From positions 6,369,001 to 6,433,000 of the forward strand of contig JALJCS010000020.1 in the NCBI GenBank assembly GCA_023055355.1: 64,000 bases of DNA. Reading direction: 5' to 3'. Of this stretch, positions 50,373 to 64,000 are shown in pieces. Numbering within the stretch: the stretch's first letter is position 1; each line of letters opens with the position of its first letter. The notes beneath the pieces were generated by a model. That model saw only the letters and a program-made list of their open reading frames with translations, ran no database searches and had not been told where the DNA came from. A program made the position numbers and the translations under genes. The stretch is from Agelaius tricolor (Eukaryota; Chordata; Aves; Passeriformes; Icteridae).

Positions 50373-53300
50373 GGCTGTTTGTGGAGGGCCTTGCTCTGCC
50401 CATGGGTGGTACAGTTGTGTGTTTGGGCAAGCAGAGGGTGCTGGGCTGGGGCAGGGAGGTGCAGCTTTGTGTGCAGCTGTGCTGCTGGAGGAGATGTGGC
50501 AGCTTCTCCCTGGGATCCTGCAATCTGTGGGTGAGCTGCTGTTCCTGCTCCCACAGGGCACAGTGTGGGCATGCACTTGAAGGAGCTTGTCTGCCACTGC
50601 AGGTTGAACTTGGCCGTGTGATTCCCCTGCCCACCTGCTCCGTGGAGACCTCCCTGCCCAACTCAGACTTTTAAATACATTTCTACCAATTGCATCATTC
50701 TTGCAGCAAAGTGTTATGGCAGGGTCTTGGTGGATGAGGGTTTTTGTGTGTGTGGCTCCTTCAGGCTTGCATTTAGCAATGTGTCTGAAGTGGAAGGCAG
50801 TGGGATGTGACTCACAGTGGGGATTATTTCCCTGGCACCAGTCTTTGAGCAGGTTGGGTTTGATGGCTGAGGAAATGACAGCCTGACTTGTCTGTAAGGT
50901 CAGTGGGATCCAAGCACTTTCTGTTAAATCTCTGTTTCTAATATTTTCTGAAGTTCTTGAATTCAGTCCAACAGTCATTTCCTATTTTGTCAGGAAATTA
51001 TTTTGCTGCTTTATTGAATGAACTGCAAAATAATTCCAAGGAGGGGAAAATGTCTTAAGGAGAGTCTCAGCAATGCTTTAGTTGCTGCTGCCTGGTAAAA
51101 CTGTAGATCAAAGGTACCTATCCAGCTTTTTTATCCTTATTGCTTTCAGCAATGATATTAAATTGATTCTCAGGCAACTGGAAAATGCTGGGTGGAAGTT
51201 AATCAATAAATGCACAGCAATATCTCTTCATCCATAGCAGCAGGACCCTGGTTGATGGAGGAGCTGCTTTAGGTCCATTGAACCCTGAGTGCAGCAGAGG
51301 AAAAAAGGCTGTGACGTTTTTCCTACTCCATGACTTAAGTGGAAGGTTCGTGAGCTGGGTTGAGGATCTTTTCCTTAATCCTCCTGGGCTGCTGTTTGGA
51401 TGTTGGGTCATGGATGGGTTTGGTGTTGGCCCTTCACAATGTACTTTTTTCTGGACCTGGCTCTGGCCTTCCACCTCTATGGCCAATGAATGAAAAACAG
51501 CACACAAGGAATGTCACATTTTACATCAGTGTAAATGACTTAATTTACAATATTATGGAAACAATATCTCTTAGTTTTCCTTTCGTAGATCATACTTGGT
51601 ATTTACTTTATTATGTGTTCTCTGATACTTTATTATGTGTCCCACCCTCTTGCTGCATAACTTGTTTTCCTGGAGGCTGGACCTGCCTCTAGTTGAAAAT
51701 ATTGCCAAGCAAAAACTAAATAGCTGGCTCAGATGAACTGCTAGAAAATGTTTCTACTAAGTCTGTGTAGGAGGATAGAAAGGGAGAGGCTGTACCATGG
51801 CTGCAGAATAATGTAGAAGTCATATGCTAAGTAACTTCCAGTAAGTAGTAAACTTTTTCACTAAGTTGGTATTAAGAAATATGGAAAAGTGACACAATAA
51901 TAGTGCACTTTGAGTATTGTCCTCCTTCTCTGCTCTGGCCAGGCTTCTGCTCTGCCTGCCAAAGCCCAAGCTTCATATAATAGATGCTTTCTTAAAATAA
52001 AGCTGTATTGAAAACCAGTGAGAGGCTTTAGTGATACTAAACCCCCACCCAGTTATGAAATGCTCAAAGGGGTTTTTGTTTTTGTGGGGGTTTTTTTCCT
52101 GTTGTGGTAAAACTGATAATGTGATTGGGTAAATTAGGGAAGGGGGTTGGAGCTTGAATATGAGTTTTAGAAGCACCCAGACTTTAAATGTTTTATTGCT
52201 GAGGTGAAAGTGCTTCTTAAGTGTTACTGAGGAGCAGGGTCTGGGTCTGTCCCCTCCTGGGCTGTGTAGGGTATGGAAAAATACCTGAGGCTGTTACCAC
52301 CAACCCTGAAGGCTGAGGACAGCCTGGATATCCTTAACTAAAGCCCTTCCAGAGGGTTAAGTAGTCTCCAAAGAAATGTCCCCTTTGAGATGCCAATGTT
52401 TGATCCCAGAGACAACTAGCTGTGTAAAAAAAACCCTGGGTGTGATTTACTGAATTCCTGCTGCAGAGAGGCTTTTGTTTTTGCTGCACAATTTGATGGG
52501 TGCCTTGGGGAGGGTGTGAAATTCCCTCCTGACACCAGTTTTGGGCCATGAGGGAATGAACTCTCCATGGAGGCTAATGGCCCAGCAGTGTAGCAAAGCC
52601 ACTTGACTTCCTGAGCCAGAGGCAGTGCAAACAATCCTGAAGTGAAAGCTCTAGGTGATCAGATGCTATATTGGAGAAGTTTTTGCCACAAACATAGCTT
52701 ATCTTGTTAGTGCTTAGCATCCTCCTCCTCTGCCCATTTCCCACTTTCCCCTCTTGTTTTACAGCGCTGGCAGTCCCAGCAGGGCTGGACTCAGGTGCTG
52801 CCACCGGGGACTTGTGGCAGGAGCACCTGTGTGACAATGGGTGTGTTCCTGCAGTTCCATGGCCACAGCCTGAACAGGGCAGGGAAATAGCCCGGGAGCA
52901 AAGTGTGACCCAGAGGAGAGCCCTGCTGTGTGTCTGCCCACATGAAATATTCCTGTTCCCAAAGTGCTGCAGCAGCCCCAAAGCTGTGTGGCAGCTTTGC
53001 CTGTTGGCATTGCTCTGGGTAAGAGTTCTCTGCAGGCTTATCTCCATCCCCTCTAAGCAGGGCCGTGCCAGACCTTAATTCCCTTCGGGCTGTGTCATTG
53101 AACCTCAGCATCTCCTTTGATCCCTTTACACAGAGACTTAGGGAAGATACAGCCCATCTGAGGGCTGCAGGAGCTGGGGCTGGGCTGGGCTGATGCTCCA
53201 GGAGGATCTGCCTCAGCCTCTAATGCGGATTTCTGGCATTTCTTTTCAGTCTAATGGGTTCCTGCTCTGTCTGCTCACAGGCTTCCCTCTGAGCTGAGCC

Positions 53301-56300
53301 CTGGTGCTCACACTCCATGAATAAAGAGCTGCTCTGTTGCTCCTGGGATCCTTAACACGATGCTAGGAGCTGTCTGATTTGTCTTTTGCTCTTCAAATAA
53401 TTACTCAGACTTTAAGAAGTCTGAGAGCAAATTTCATGGTGAAGGAACCTCATATGTTACACAGAGCCCAGGCTGTTCTGCAGGAAGAGTTCATGCTTTG
53501 GCTTCTGCAGGATGTTTCAAAGCAGAGGAAAGAGCTGTGTGTGTATTTTTGTGTATATAGCCATGGGTCTGATGGGATGTGATGCCCCAGGTGCCCCAGG
53601 CTGCTGCAGAATTCACCACAGTCTGGTGCTAGGAAAGTTGCAGGTAGAGGTTTGTTAAACTACAGGCTGAGCTGGCATGCAGTTTCTCACATAAACGGGT
53701 CTGTGAGCCCTGAGCAGAAAAACCCTTTTATTTTCTCATGTTTTTTAACTTCAGAATCGGTTGAGTTGGGTCTCAGAGAGCTCTGGATTTCAGAGCTGAC
53801 TTGGACAACTCGTTAATTGTGCAAGATTTTACATTCCACTTGCTGCAAGGGGAAAAACCCCCCCAGACAAGGGTTAACTGGTAGGGCTAATGGCTGTGTC
53901 TGCCTGCTCACCTGACACCAGGTGTTCTCAGCAGCTGCTGCTCATGATGGAAAGGAGCTTCTCACCTGAAAAGAGTTACCACATTAAGTCTCAGAGTAGA
54001 TAAATGGACCCCACCTCAGTCTGGCCAGAATAAGGCTGTTAGCTGAGGAGGAAGGAGCTGTGCTGTTTCACCATTGTGCCTTTTCATCAGCTCAGGCATC
54101 ACAAATTTTAATTCAACTTCCAAGCAACGTTGGAAGAATTTCAAAATCCTTTGTTACTAATACAAAGTCCAGAAGAATTGAGTGAGAAGACATGCTTGGC
54201 TGTCCTCTAATGACACGTGTGTTATGTCCTGCTGTGGCTGCCTGTGCTCTGGAAATTTCTACAGAAGCCAAGCTGGATTGTAGCTGGAAGGAGCTGGGCT
54301 TTTCTAGATATACTTTGTAAATACACAATTACTTCCTTTTGCTTTTTCTGTTTGGTGGCTTGGAAATGCAGCTTACACATATTTGATGAAATTAAGTATA
54401 TTTATTCTGAATAAGTGTATGGGATTTTTCTCTTTGCTTGAACTCTGTATTAGGAAAGACAGGTGCATATTCTGCTGTCATTTCTTCCTGATGGTGGAAT
54501 CTCAGACTGAGAAGCTAGGTCAGTGCAGATAAAAATAATAATTGAAAACCCCCCCAAGCTACCCCCTGCCATTAGAATTGCAGTGGAATATGTGGCACAG
54601 TGTGAATTGTAGCTTGCTTAGGAAAGGGCACTGCTGTGGGAGAGGCTTTAAAATGAAATCTGGTTTCAGGTGAGAGATTTCCCTTTTGGGTTCCCTTTGA
54701 GTGCTGGAGTAGTTGGTAACAGCAGATTTCTTTCTCCTGTGTGGCCCTTGCTGCTGGATTGTTGTTCTCTTGGTAATAAACTGCTCAGTCACAGAAATTC
54801 TCACTCAGGCACTGGGGGACACTGCTGTGGAGCTGGCAGACTGGGCTCTCATCACTGTTGGGTTATTTCAGCATTATCAGAAGGCTGAAAGAAAAAAGAA
54901 CCATCAGTATCTCTTGAAGCTATGGCCAAAACCCAAGATTGGCGGGAGGAGACCAGATGCACACACAAATGTCATGGTTAAACACTTAATAGGATTTGGA
55001 AAATTCTTCTTTTCTCCAGATTGATTCTCTTAGTACTTCTGTAGTCTCTACAGAGCTGTGCCTTTCTTCAGCGATGTTAAAACCAATTAGGGCAGAAGTT
55101 CTGACTTAGACTTTGAATTTTCAAGTTTAAACTAAGTTACAAATAGCTTTCAAGGTCAGTATGTAGTTGCATGCTATGAAATTTAATTGATATTTTTCTT
55201 CCCTAAAGCACTGACATATTAGCAGGCAGCTCATCACTTGCATAGTATTCCCCTGGACATCATTAAATTTAACCTGGGATGCTTTATCTCTGAAGGACTT
55301 GTATTCAAATTTTAAATACTTTCTTTTTCCAGAAAGAAGTGATAAATCCTACTTAATGTTTCCAAAGGAAGTATGCACGATGAGAAGCAGGAGGAAGGAG
55401 GATTTAAGAGTGGGAGTGCACACATGTAATACTGAGCAGAAATGTTTTAGGTGGAAAAAGATGGAGGAGCTGAAGTTAAAGGTCTTTAGAGAAAAACAAA
55501 GTAGAGAGTTTGTGTGTGAATATTGCCAAGGTAGAAGTAATTTTTTTCTTAAAATATTTAATGCAAAACAGCAGCATTTTCATTATTGTCTTATATTACA
55601 TTTTCATTATATTCTTTATAGATGCTTAAAATATTTGGAGACCATTTCTAAAGCATTAACAAATGTATAGAGAACAGGCACCATTTGTCCTCGAAAGAGC
55701 ACGTTTTGGGGATCATTTGAATCACATAAAGGTAATATGCAAAAGCACTTGCCCTCTTCAGAGGTTGGACTCTTTTCAAGTTTTCACTGGGTATCTAAGC
55801 AAGACATTCCAGATTATTAATCACCTCATACTTAAGTCCAGGTTTTTCATAGCTGATGAGATTTTTCCAGAGTGGCCAGTACCTGAACAGTGCCTTTGGT
55901 ATAATAATGCACAGTAACAGAAAAAAGATGCGTGAGCCAAATGTTATGTGATTCCAGTGCTGGACTCTGTCCTATTTATTCCTGGCAAGAGATCATGTAC
56001 CATAAGGGAGTGGTGATGCTTCCAGAAATCTGTGGCACGTGATGTGTTTTTCTTCAGTGAGGCACAAGGCGATGTGCCATGAAATGTCAGCTCCCTCTCT
56101 GTTTCATAAGCCAGTTTGTTCATTCAGGGGAGACTGCAGCATTTGTAATTAGGCAGGTGAAATTGCTGGGAGAAGGATCCTGTGTCCCTTTCCAAATGCA
56201 GGTCAAGGTGTTGTGTGTGCAAGCAAATCTATAAAGTAATTTGTGTTTATATTATAAGTTAGAAGGAGCAGCATTCTGGCCTGTGGGAAGTTGGAGAGCA

Positions 56301-56465
56301 GAGGGGGTTTTATTTTAGTACATAATCAAGCGAAAAGAACAATATCTCTTTTATGTTGATAGCCAGGATTAAATTATTCTTGGACTCATTATTAAATGAA
56401 GCATATGATTAAATATTGAAACGAAGACTATTATTTTTCATATTTGCATTGGAATGAGGATAAAA

Positions 56466-56485
56466 GGGGGGGGTAAAAACCCCCC
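56466..56485. repeat. G8/C6 inverted repeat hairpin
   Basis: G8, then TAAAAA, then C6 and T. Six G:C pairs plus a flanking A:T pair can form a tight hairpin with a short loop. It has no following T-run on either strand that would suggest a terminator, and it lies deep in the intron. Confidence 0.75.
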
Positions 56486-57407
56486 TAGAGATGAGTCAGT
56501 TCCTATATCCAAAGCAGTGGGAGAGAAGGGAGCTGTTTCCTCACAGATGAGTCCTGGGTTTGCAGCGTGGGGAGGAGGAGGAGGTATTCACATGTGACTG
56601 GGGGCAGCAGGCATTGCTTACTGCTCATCACAGCTGTGCAGGTGGATGAGGCACCTCTTGTAGGTGCATCACCAGCATCATCAGTGCTTGGCATCGTGCT
56701 GTAGGATCTGGTGCTTTTCTCAGAGGGATCCTCTCTCTGCCAGCACCGAGAGATAATGATCTCCCAGAAGACCCAATTTCCTGCTGCTGACTTGCATATG
56801 TGTATATCTCTTAAAGCAGATGCTGGCTCAAAATGTACATTTAAGTGGATAAATAAATACTGGAGTATTTAGTTGCTGTGGGAGATCCCAGTGAGGTTAG
56901 TGCTGTGCTAAATCCTGCTCGACCGGGTCCTGTTTTACTCAACAGCCCCAAGAGCTGTGCCCCAAGGGTCTGCACAGCAAAGGTGATGGACAAAAAGGAA
57001 TGAAGGATGATTAACCCCAAAGTGCAGGGGTTGTGCTTCAGCTCCTCAGTGTGTAGTTTTCTAAAGCCACGTGAAAAGCTTCCCAGAGATTCCAACCCAC
57101 TTCTTGTTTATGGCTTGGTTCCACGTGTGCACGTAAACCAAACAAAACCCCACTACCAGCAGCTCTTGCAGCATATTTCTGCTTTCAGGTGGGGGTGAAT
57201 GTGCTTCTTTGCCTGCTGTTTATGGGGAAGAAACTAAATTGGTAGAAGCATGCCTGAGAGACGTGGTATTTCTAGTGAAGTAAGAATATCATAAGGGATG
57301 GAAACTGGGAAGGAAGTGAAATTGCCAGGCATAATTCTCAGTCTGTTTAGCTTTACTGTGTATGAATCAGTCTGATGGGGGAACTTGGGAACTCGGCTGG
57401 GAGATGC

Positions 57408-57427
57408 AAAAAAAAAAAAAAAAAAAA
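57408..57427. repeat. Poly-A run (20 A)
   Basis: Uninterrupted homopolymer in intron 1. No retroposed gene body is recognisable upstream of it. Confidence 0.9.
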
Positions 57428-60400
57428 TTCTTATGGATGCAGAATGTTATGTTTTGTTGATTTGTGTGCTACCAAACCTCTTCACAAGAAAAGAAATTTC
57501 AGTTAGGAGTGCTTTGGATGGCAGCTGTGCTGTCAGCACTTCCTAACAGCACTGATCTGTCCTGCTGGGTTTACTTTGGTTTCTGCCTCCACTCCTGTGC
57601 AAGGTGGTTAAAGCAGAATGACCCTTTTTCCCTAAATGAAACTAGAGCATTTTAATTGATTTCTCTGCCATGCCCACAGTTGAGGAATTTCCCTCGTGCA
57701 ATTACTGGCCTTTTTCACATGATGAAAAAATAAGAATTTGAAATGTCAGAGGAGAGCTGCAAATGAGAAATTGATTTCAGATTCAGGTGGTTTTGCATTG
57801 TGTGTGAGAGTCTGCAGTGGGAGCTGAGTGCAGGGCAAGACTTCACATAGCAGTGTGCCATTCCCACCTCCTCCTCCTAAGGCATATCCCTGTTCCCTTG
57901 TGTTGCTCCCAATTCCCACAGCTGGGGTTAGGGGGGAAAGCAAGTGAGGAATGTGCCCTTTTTCCCCAAGGTTAGACATGCCAAGCTCTCTTGACTCCAA
58001 CCATAGCAAAGTGCATGAAAGTTTGCTGCTTCTGAATGACATCCCCAGTGTTTGTATTTCTGCCAGATCTCAGAGGTGTGATTTTGGCTGCTGCAGCTCC
58101 CTGATGGCCCCATAGCTCAGAGATTTGACTTAGTCCATGTTAAAGACAATTAGGTTTTTAATTGTCCCCTCCCATGCCTTGGTCAGCTGTGTTTTTGCAG
58201 TCTTCTGTGCTGTTCCCTCAAACAGGGAGAGGGAACTTCCCAAATCGTCATGAGGATGACTTTGGTGATGAATGAAGCTCTGTTAGTTGAAAAAACATGA
58301 GAGTGAGTAGCACAGCAATGTGTGTGTTTTCTAAGGCTTTTTTCTGCTGCTCTGGTATAATAGCTGCCCTTGCACAGTTTGTTGCTTGTTTGGTAAACTT
58401 TCTAGTACAGCTGTTAAAAGTATTTTAGTTTCTTGTTGCATTGATGGTGCTATTAATAGCCTAACTTGGTAGGAATGAGTGGAAGTTGATGCAGTAGTAC
58501 AGGTAGGCCTTACCCAGGCTCCATTTTGTTATTTTTATTAGTGACAGATGTGCTTTGCTGGCATGCTGTCTCCCACAGCTGAATTGCATCAAAGTCTTCA
58601 TAGTCTTGGAACAGTATCATTAAAAAAAAAACCCAAACTTGTTTGGACTGTGGAGCTGAATTTCAGGTTGAGTCTATGGGGTTGTGTAATTACTTTAAAG
58701 TGTATCTCCAAGCCTGCTGAGCAGTGTTTGTAAATCAGAGCTGAGTCCAGCGTGCAGTGCCAGTAAAACTCAGCCTTGGCAATTGGCTTTTGAACTGCCA
58801 CTGGGCAAAGTCCAGCTGCAGCCAGGCTTGCCTCACCAGCAATACCCAAAGGTCCCACGAGACAAGTGTGTCAAGATGCACTTTAATGTGTGTTTTCCTG
58901 TGCCTGGGATCTTCAGCAGGACCATTGGCTGCTGTGTTGATTCGCATCTTTAAATAACAGAACCTGCCATGGGCTGATGGCATCGATTCCAAACTGGCAA
59001 CTAATGAAGCAGATCAGATACACCAGGGAGGCTCTGCTCTTCCAGAAATTAAAGTTTTCGTTATAGAAATGTGGAAATGGAAGACTATTAATTTTGTTCT
59101 CTTGACAGTTGTTATTAAATCCTACTTATTTCATGTGGTCTCAATTATTTTCAATTTTGACATTTCAGTGCACAGGAGATCCGTGCAAAAAAAAGCCCAG
59201 TCACTCTAGAAGTTACTGACAGATTTGGAAGTGTTTTAAGGGGGGAGCCTTGGGGTTGTTTCTGCTGCATCTGGAGCTAAAATATCCACAATGAAACTCC
59301 ATTGCCAATGCTGGAACCTGCCCCTTTCAGCCTGCCTCAGTCCTGGGCAGGCAGCATTGTGCTCTTTATATCAGAGCTCCCCTTTCTGAGGTGTTCAGAG
59401 CTGTCAGTAGAAACAGAATGGGTTTGTGTTCTAGCACCATTTCTAGGTGGAAATGGTGTGAAAATGAGACCTTTTATCCAAGTCTCTAGCAGGGATTTCC
59501 TAAGCTCATGTAAGCCTGAGCTGGGAAAACATAAAGGGAAAGGTTTGTAAAATAAGATCCTTTTGCTCCTATTAATGCTTTAGAGGAGGCTTCCCAAGTT
59601 GCTTGCAGTGAAGAGCGTTATGGATTTTATTTTAAAGCTATGTCACATTTACTTCATTGCTCAATACAAAATATCCCCGTGCTAAATCAAACTAAACTAA
59701 TTTTTTTCCCCTTTCTGTTTCTGCATTGCTGGTTTGATCCCTAGATATAGAAGATCAGCAGAAATCCCCCACCATTTAAAAGGATTAGAACTGGCTGGTG
59801 AGATTTTGGCTGTAGAATTAACTGGTGGGAGCAGTTTTAAATTAATACTGCACAGGTCAAACGTGGGGATGCATTGTGTGTTCTGTATCAAGCAGAAAAC
59901 AAGGTGTGCAGTCCTTAAGCACAATTGTGTGGTCTTGCCTGCTCAAAATGTGCTTTTATACTTTGTTGGGCTTTGTGTTTCAAGCTTTCTTTTTCACTTG
60001 ACACTTGTATTTCAATTACTCCTGTTGCCTTGTACCTCTTTGCTTGCCTTTTGTGGTCTGGGCAGTCCCTTTCTTTCCAAGTGAAGTTCCCCTTCTGCCT
60101 CCCTGGTTGTCCCCCTGGTGTGGAACCTGCTCTGCTGCTGATTGTGATTAATGACCATGCCAAGCCTGCTTGTCTAAGCTCTTACTTTTTCTGGCACAAG
60201 TGGGAAGTCTGAGGGGTCCACCAGGGCTCACAGCAACAGCTTTTCACTTTACTGCATTGCTTGGCACCACATACTCACAAAACCTCTTTTTATTTCTTGG
60301 AGCAGTAACCGGGTGCTTGTCTCCAATGGTGGGGTGGTGCAGCAGGGAAGGGTTTGAGCTGTTTGGGATGCTAGAAGGATCTGCCCATATTGCCTTTTTG

Positions 60401-61827
60401 TTCTTGAAGTCTGTTTTCTGTGTGGCTTCCCCCTTTCCCAGTCAGTGGAAGGTGAGGGTCAGATTCTTGTGCTGCTAGATCTGCTGCTGAATCTGAGTCC
60501 TCAATCTCCACCAGTAGGTTTGGGAAGTCAGTGAGACTTGGCTGTACCTGAGTGTGCCTTACCCTGTGAATTATTTTTGTTGGAAATGGAAATGAGCCTT
60601 CTGAGGAAATAAATTTGATTCATTTCCCAGAAGTTTATCTTCTTACTCTCAGCTAATGTTTCTGGTGACTTTTTTGGTACCATCAGTACCCGACTGAACA
60701 GTTCTGCTGTGTTAATCCAAGCTATTTTCAACACTGGGATTAAGCCAGGGATTTTAAGGAGAAAGTCAATCAAACTGACTTTGGAAAACCTTTGTCCTAT
60801 TCTGACTGACTGTAATCTTTGCTCTGGAGAGCCTGTGATCACTGCAGCAGGTGACCTGTGTGTGTCTGCCCTGTGCTGGTGTTATCTGGGCCTGTGCTGG
60901 CCATGCCAGTAATTAACACCTGCACAACATTAACAACATCCTTAATTTTGAAGGGCTACAGGAGATGTTTTTTATAACACAGAAACTGTTGGGAACTATA
61001 TGAGTGAAATGAGAGAAAACTGAAGTAGAGTGAATTTACTAAATTGTCTCTGTACAAGGGGTTGGAGGCAACCCTTTTCTGCAAAGGTGGGGGGTACCTG
61101 TCTCACTGTGCTTGCAGTTTTCATGTGAGCACCTGGGGGAAAATTTACATTGGGAACATAGCCAAATTTCCACCTTTCAGGAGGTGTATCTTGCAAAACT
61201 GGCTCCAGTTACTGTGCTCTGGGTTGGCTTCTTGCAACTGTTGGGGAAGGGTTGGTTTGGGTTTTAATTGCTTGTCGTCTGAAATAAAGCTCCAGACCTT
61301 CTCTGGCTTGGGTTAAAAAAGACCTGTCCTCAAAAGTGAGTAATTTCCTGGCTATACTTCACTTACTACATGTATGAGCCAGAACAAGCTCTTCAGTCTC
61401 AGAAATCCAACCAGCCATCTGAAGAGTGAGGTTTCTGGTGATTGGAGTCTCTGTCTCCTGATGTGTGTATTGAGCCAAATCTAGAATGCAGCTTTTCCAG
61501 TATAACAGTAGATTGATGTGCTCTGGTTTTGTCAGAGATGCTGCTGTAGTTAAGGACTGAGGAAAGTACCTGCGCTTCATATGCAATATTAAATATTGCT
61601 TCTGAAATAAGATATTACTTTTGGTTAGTATGTCCAGTTTAATAATTAACTTCAGGGAGAAAATTCTTCTAATAAAACACTGGTTTACAGTTCAAGAGTT
61701 ACCCTGACTAATCAGCAGATACTTTTGTATCCAAAAATATGAAAAGCTACTTGACTGAAATGTTATTTTTCATTTTTAGAAATGGAGTGTATTGGCTAAG
61801 GCTTGGAGCCTGGGAGCTCTGACTGCA

Positions 61828-61915
61828 GTCATTATTATCAGTTAGATTTTAGAGATAAGAAATTGAGGCAAAAAGTAAACAATTTGCCTGAGGTTAAATG
61901 AGAAGTACGTGACAT
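61828..61915 (-). mobile_element. MIR-like SINE tail (ancient, minus strand)
   Basis: The + strand shows the reverse-complement MIR signature: ATTATTATCAG, TTTTAGAGATAAGAAATTGA, GGCAAAAAGTAAACAATTTG and CCTGAGGTTAAATGAGAAGT match the order ATTATTAT, TTTTACAGATGAGGAAACTGAGGC (in parts), AGAGAGGTTAAGTGACTTG and CCCAAGGTCACACAGCTAGT. The element therefore lies on the minus strand. Divergence is considerable, and L2 or MIR3 tails share part of this signature. Confidence 0.58.
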
Positions 61916-64000
61916 CTACTGATGTCTCCTTATTCTTTGCTGGCCGTGTCTGCTTAGAACTTGTCAGAAGCTATTTTTTTGTTCCCCAGCCTTTTTATAG
62001 CACCTAGCACTCTGATTTTGATTTAAGCCTTTAGCCTTTGATTTCAGGGCACAGTGGCTCCTGTAACAAGGTAAAGCTGAGCCCTCTGAGTCTCTTGGCA
62101 TGTAATGATCAACATTTGAACAGAAGTTGCAAAAGGATTGCAAATACTCTTAATTCCTTTTCTCATGCTGTCTGATGCTGTCTGCTGTCGTGCTAATAAA
62201 TTCACAAAGCTTATGTGATTAAAAAACTTGAGAACCTGGTGCTCTTTATGAGCTCTAGTTAAAAGCAGTAGCGAACTTGAAGCTCTCTTTGAAGGGTTGA
62301 GGTGGTTTGGTAGCTGGCAGCAGGGCTGTGGTGGGGTTTGCTGCAGGGCAGGATGTGGTTCAGTGCTGGTTGCACCTCTGCAGCTCCAGCCCAGGGCTCT
62401 GACACAGGGAGTGTCTCAGTGTTCTTGTGTGACCTGGCTGGTTCTGCTCAGGGCTGCAGCGGGTCACTGACTGATGTGCCTGAGGTACTAAAGAGAACAA
62501 AAGAAGTGCTGGTAAAAATAAAGTGGTTTTTTGCCAGTGTCTGGTCCGTGAAAATGGTATGTTTGCATGGTGAGAGTCTGTATTTAGTGGTTCCAGATTT
62601 AAAAATGTTTTCCCTTTGCCTCCAGATCCAAAGATGGCACTTCATCTTCTCTTTTTAAGTTGATGTGCTGCAGAAGTTGCTCTCCTGAGCTGCCAGCTCA
62701 GGGCTGTTGGTGCCACAGGGTCACTGATGGAATGCTTCAATGAAATAGGACCAGTTCTAATTAGGATCAATGGGTAGCTGAAACCTTTCTGTCTAGACTG
62801 CCTGGTCAGAAACTGGGTGGGTGATGCTGTAGCCATGGGTGAGGTGATGGTGAAGGCTGGAGGCCATTGTTGTGATCACCCTTGGCCATCCTCACTCAAG
62901 GACAGCCATCACTGCCCTCCTTATGGAAGGAAATTGAAGTAAAGCAGTGTCAGGCTGTCCTCCACATTTCACTGCTTGGCTTTAGCCACAGTCCTGTTGT
63001 CTCTCTTAGTTTGGTCTGCTCTTGATTTACTTCAAGAAATAACTGTAATTTTGGCTTTTAGTTGGTGCTCTCAATAAACTCTGGCTGCTTGGCTGTTAAC
63101 CTGAGCTGAGTAATGCTGAGTGAATGAATCATCTCAGCACAGCAGCAGCTGGGGAAAGGCTTCCTTCAAGGATCAATCCTGCAGTTTGCTAAGCAGCACA
63201 AAGGGCAGTGCCTGTGGCATGCCCGTGGTTCAGGGTACAGCAGGGTGGCTCTGCCAGGGTGCAGCATGATGGACTCAAATAAAGAACACCAGGGCCCAAG
63301 TGAGAGTGCTGCTGCTCAGCCCTGCATCCCTGGGAACCAGGAGACAAGTACCCTACTCTGCTGGAAGCTTGATCTTATTAAAGAGTAATCAGCAGAGGAT
63401 ATGTGAGCATAATTTACTGGGTATCAGAATGTCTCTTTAAACATTGCACTGAATTAAAAAAGAAAAACTGCTATGCATGGTTTTATTGTTTCTTTATGAA
63501 ATACAGCTGTTCAATTTGGTTTTTTCCCTCATTATATTCACTGTCCCTCAGCCATTCATCATTACAGCTCTCTGGAGCTGTGATTGCTTCCCAGTCTCAA
63601 ATATTAACAACCCCTCAGAAGAATCCAGTTGGACTTTTCCAAGCCTGCATGGCATCTTGGCATCACGATTCGCATTAGTTCTTGTGACATTAAGGATTGA
63701 GATACCACAGGTAGTCTTTTGGAAATACTTAGTTTTCATGAATAAGAAAATGGTGAGGAAATTTTTGCTTCCAAACTCCTTTTTCTTGGTTTTCTTTTTT
63801 TATCTCTTGAAGTGACTAGACACAAGCACTTGAGTTATCCTGTTGGTGAAAGCTCCCCTCCAGCAGTAAATGGGAGCTGGTGGTGTGGTAGGGAGCCTGT
63901 AGCTGGCACACAGAACACTTGAATTAAAGCAGCATCTCTGCAGGTACATATTTAAAGCTAAAATATTACAGCAAGTTAAAGCAACTTTGGCAGCATGTGC

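Noticed and set aside
50268..50978. 236-codon minus-strand open frame in intron 1
   Set aside because: The longest frame outside the island, but it crosses the 118-bp tandem duplication and has no domain, no conserved motif and no splice or promoter context. I treat it as chance.
20000..64000. FBRSL1 exon 2 in the window
   Set aside because: No frame shows the family's exon 2 theme after an acceptor site, so I place exon 2 beyond the window.

Overview
The window is best read as vertebrate, most likely bird, nuclear DNA. A short fossil matching the 3' end of an avian CR1 retrotransposon lies near 5.6 kb. Interspersed repeats are sparse and there is one sharply bounded CpG island. I see no bacterial gene organisation: nearly all open frames are under 150 codons, unordered and without family resemblance. 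The longest frames lie inside the GC-rich island, where stop codons are rare by composition.

The only protein-coding sequence I can support is the first coding exon of FBRSL1 (fibrosin-like 1, AUTS2 family) on the + strand, 19525-19818. It gives 98 codons ending in phase 0 at a consensus GTAAGAG donor. An in-frame TAA 21 nt before the ATG fixes the start. No second exon is recognisable, so 19819 to the window end is read as the 5' part of a very long intron 1, as is usual in this family.

Layout: 1-17.9 kb is upstream flank with no recognisable exon. It holds a CR1 remnant, a MIR-like SINE tail, AT-rich simple repeats and stretches that look like conserved non-coding DNA. At 17.9-18.3 kb a degenerate C/T-rich repeat runs into the CpG island promoter (about 18.15-20.15 kb), which contains CGG runs. 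A 5' leader without upstream ATGs follows, rich in T-runs, G-runs and C-runs, then exon 1. Intron 1 (19.8-64 kb) holds a dimeric minisatellite (21.8 kb), an 18-22 bp class of perfect palindromes (28.2 and 49.9 kb), three further MIR-like SINE fossils (28.6, 37.9, 61.8 kb), a possible solo LTR (46.7-47.0 kb), a 118-bp tandem duplication (50.1 kb) and homopolymer tracts.

I found no gene cluster, CRISPR array, tRNA, rRNA or other multi-gene system. The points most worth a second look are regulatory or structural: the leader and exon-flanking homopolymers, the ancient SINE fossils and the candidate conserved elements. All family assignments are from recognition by eye, without database searches.
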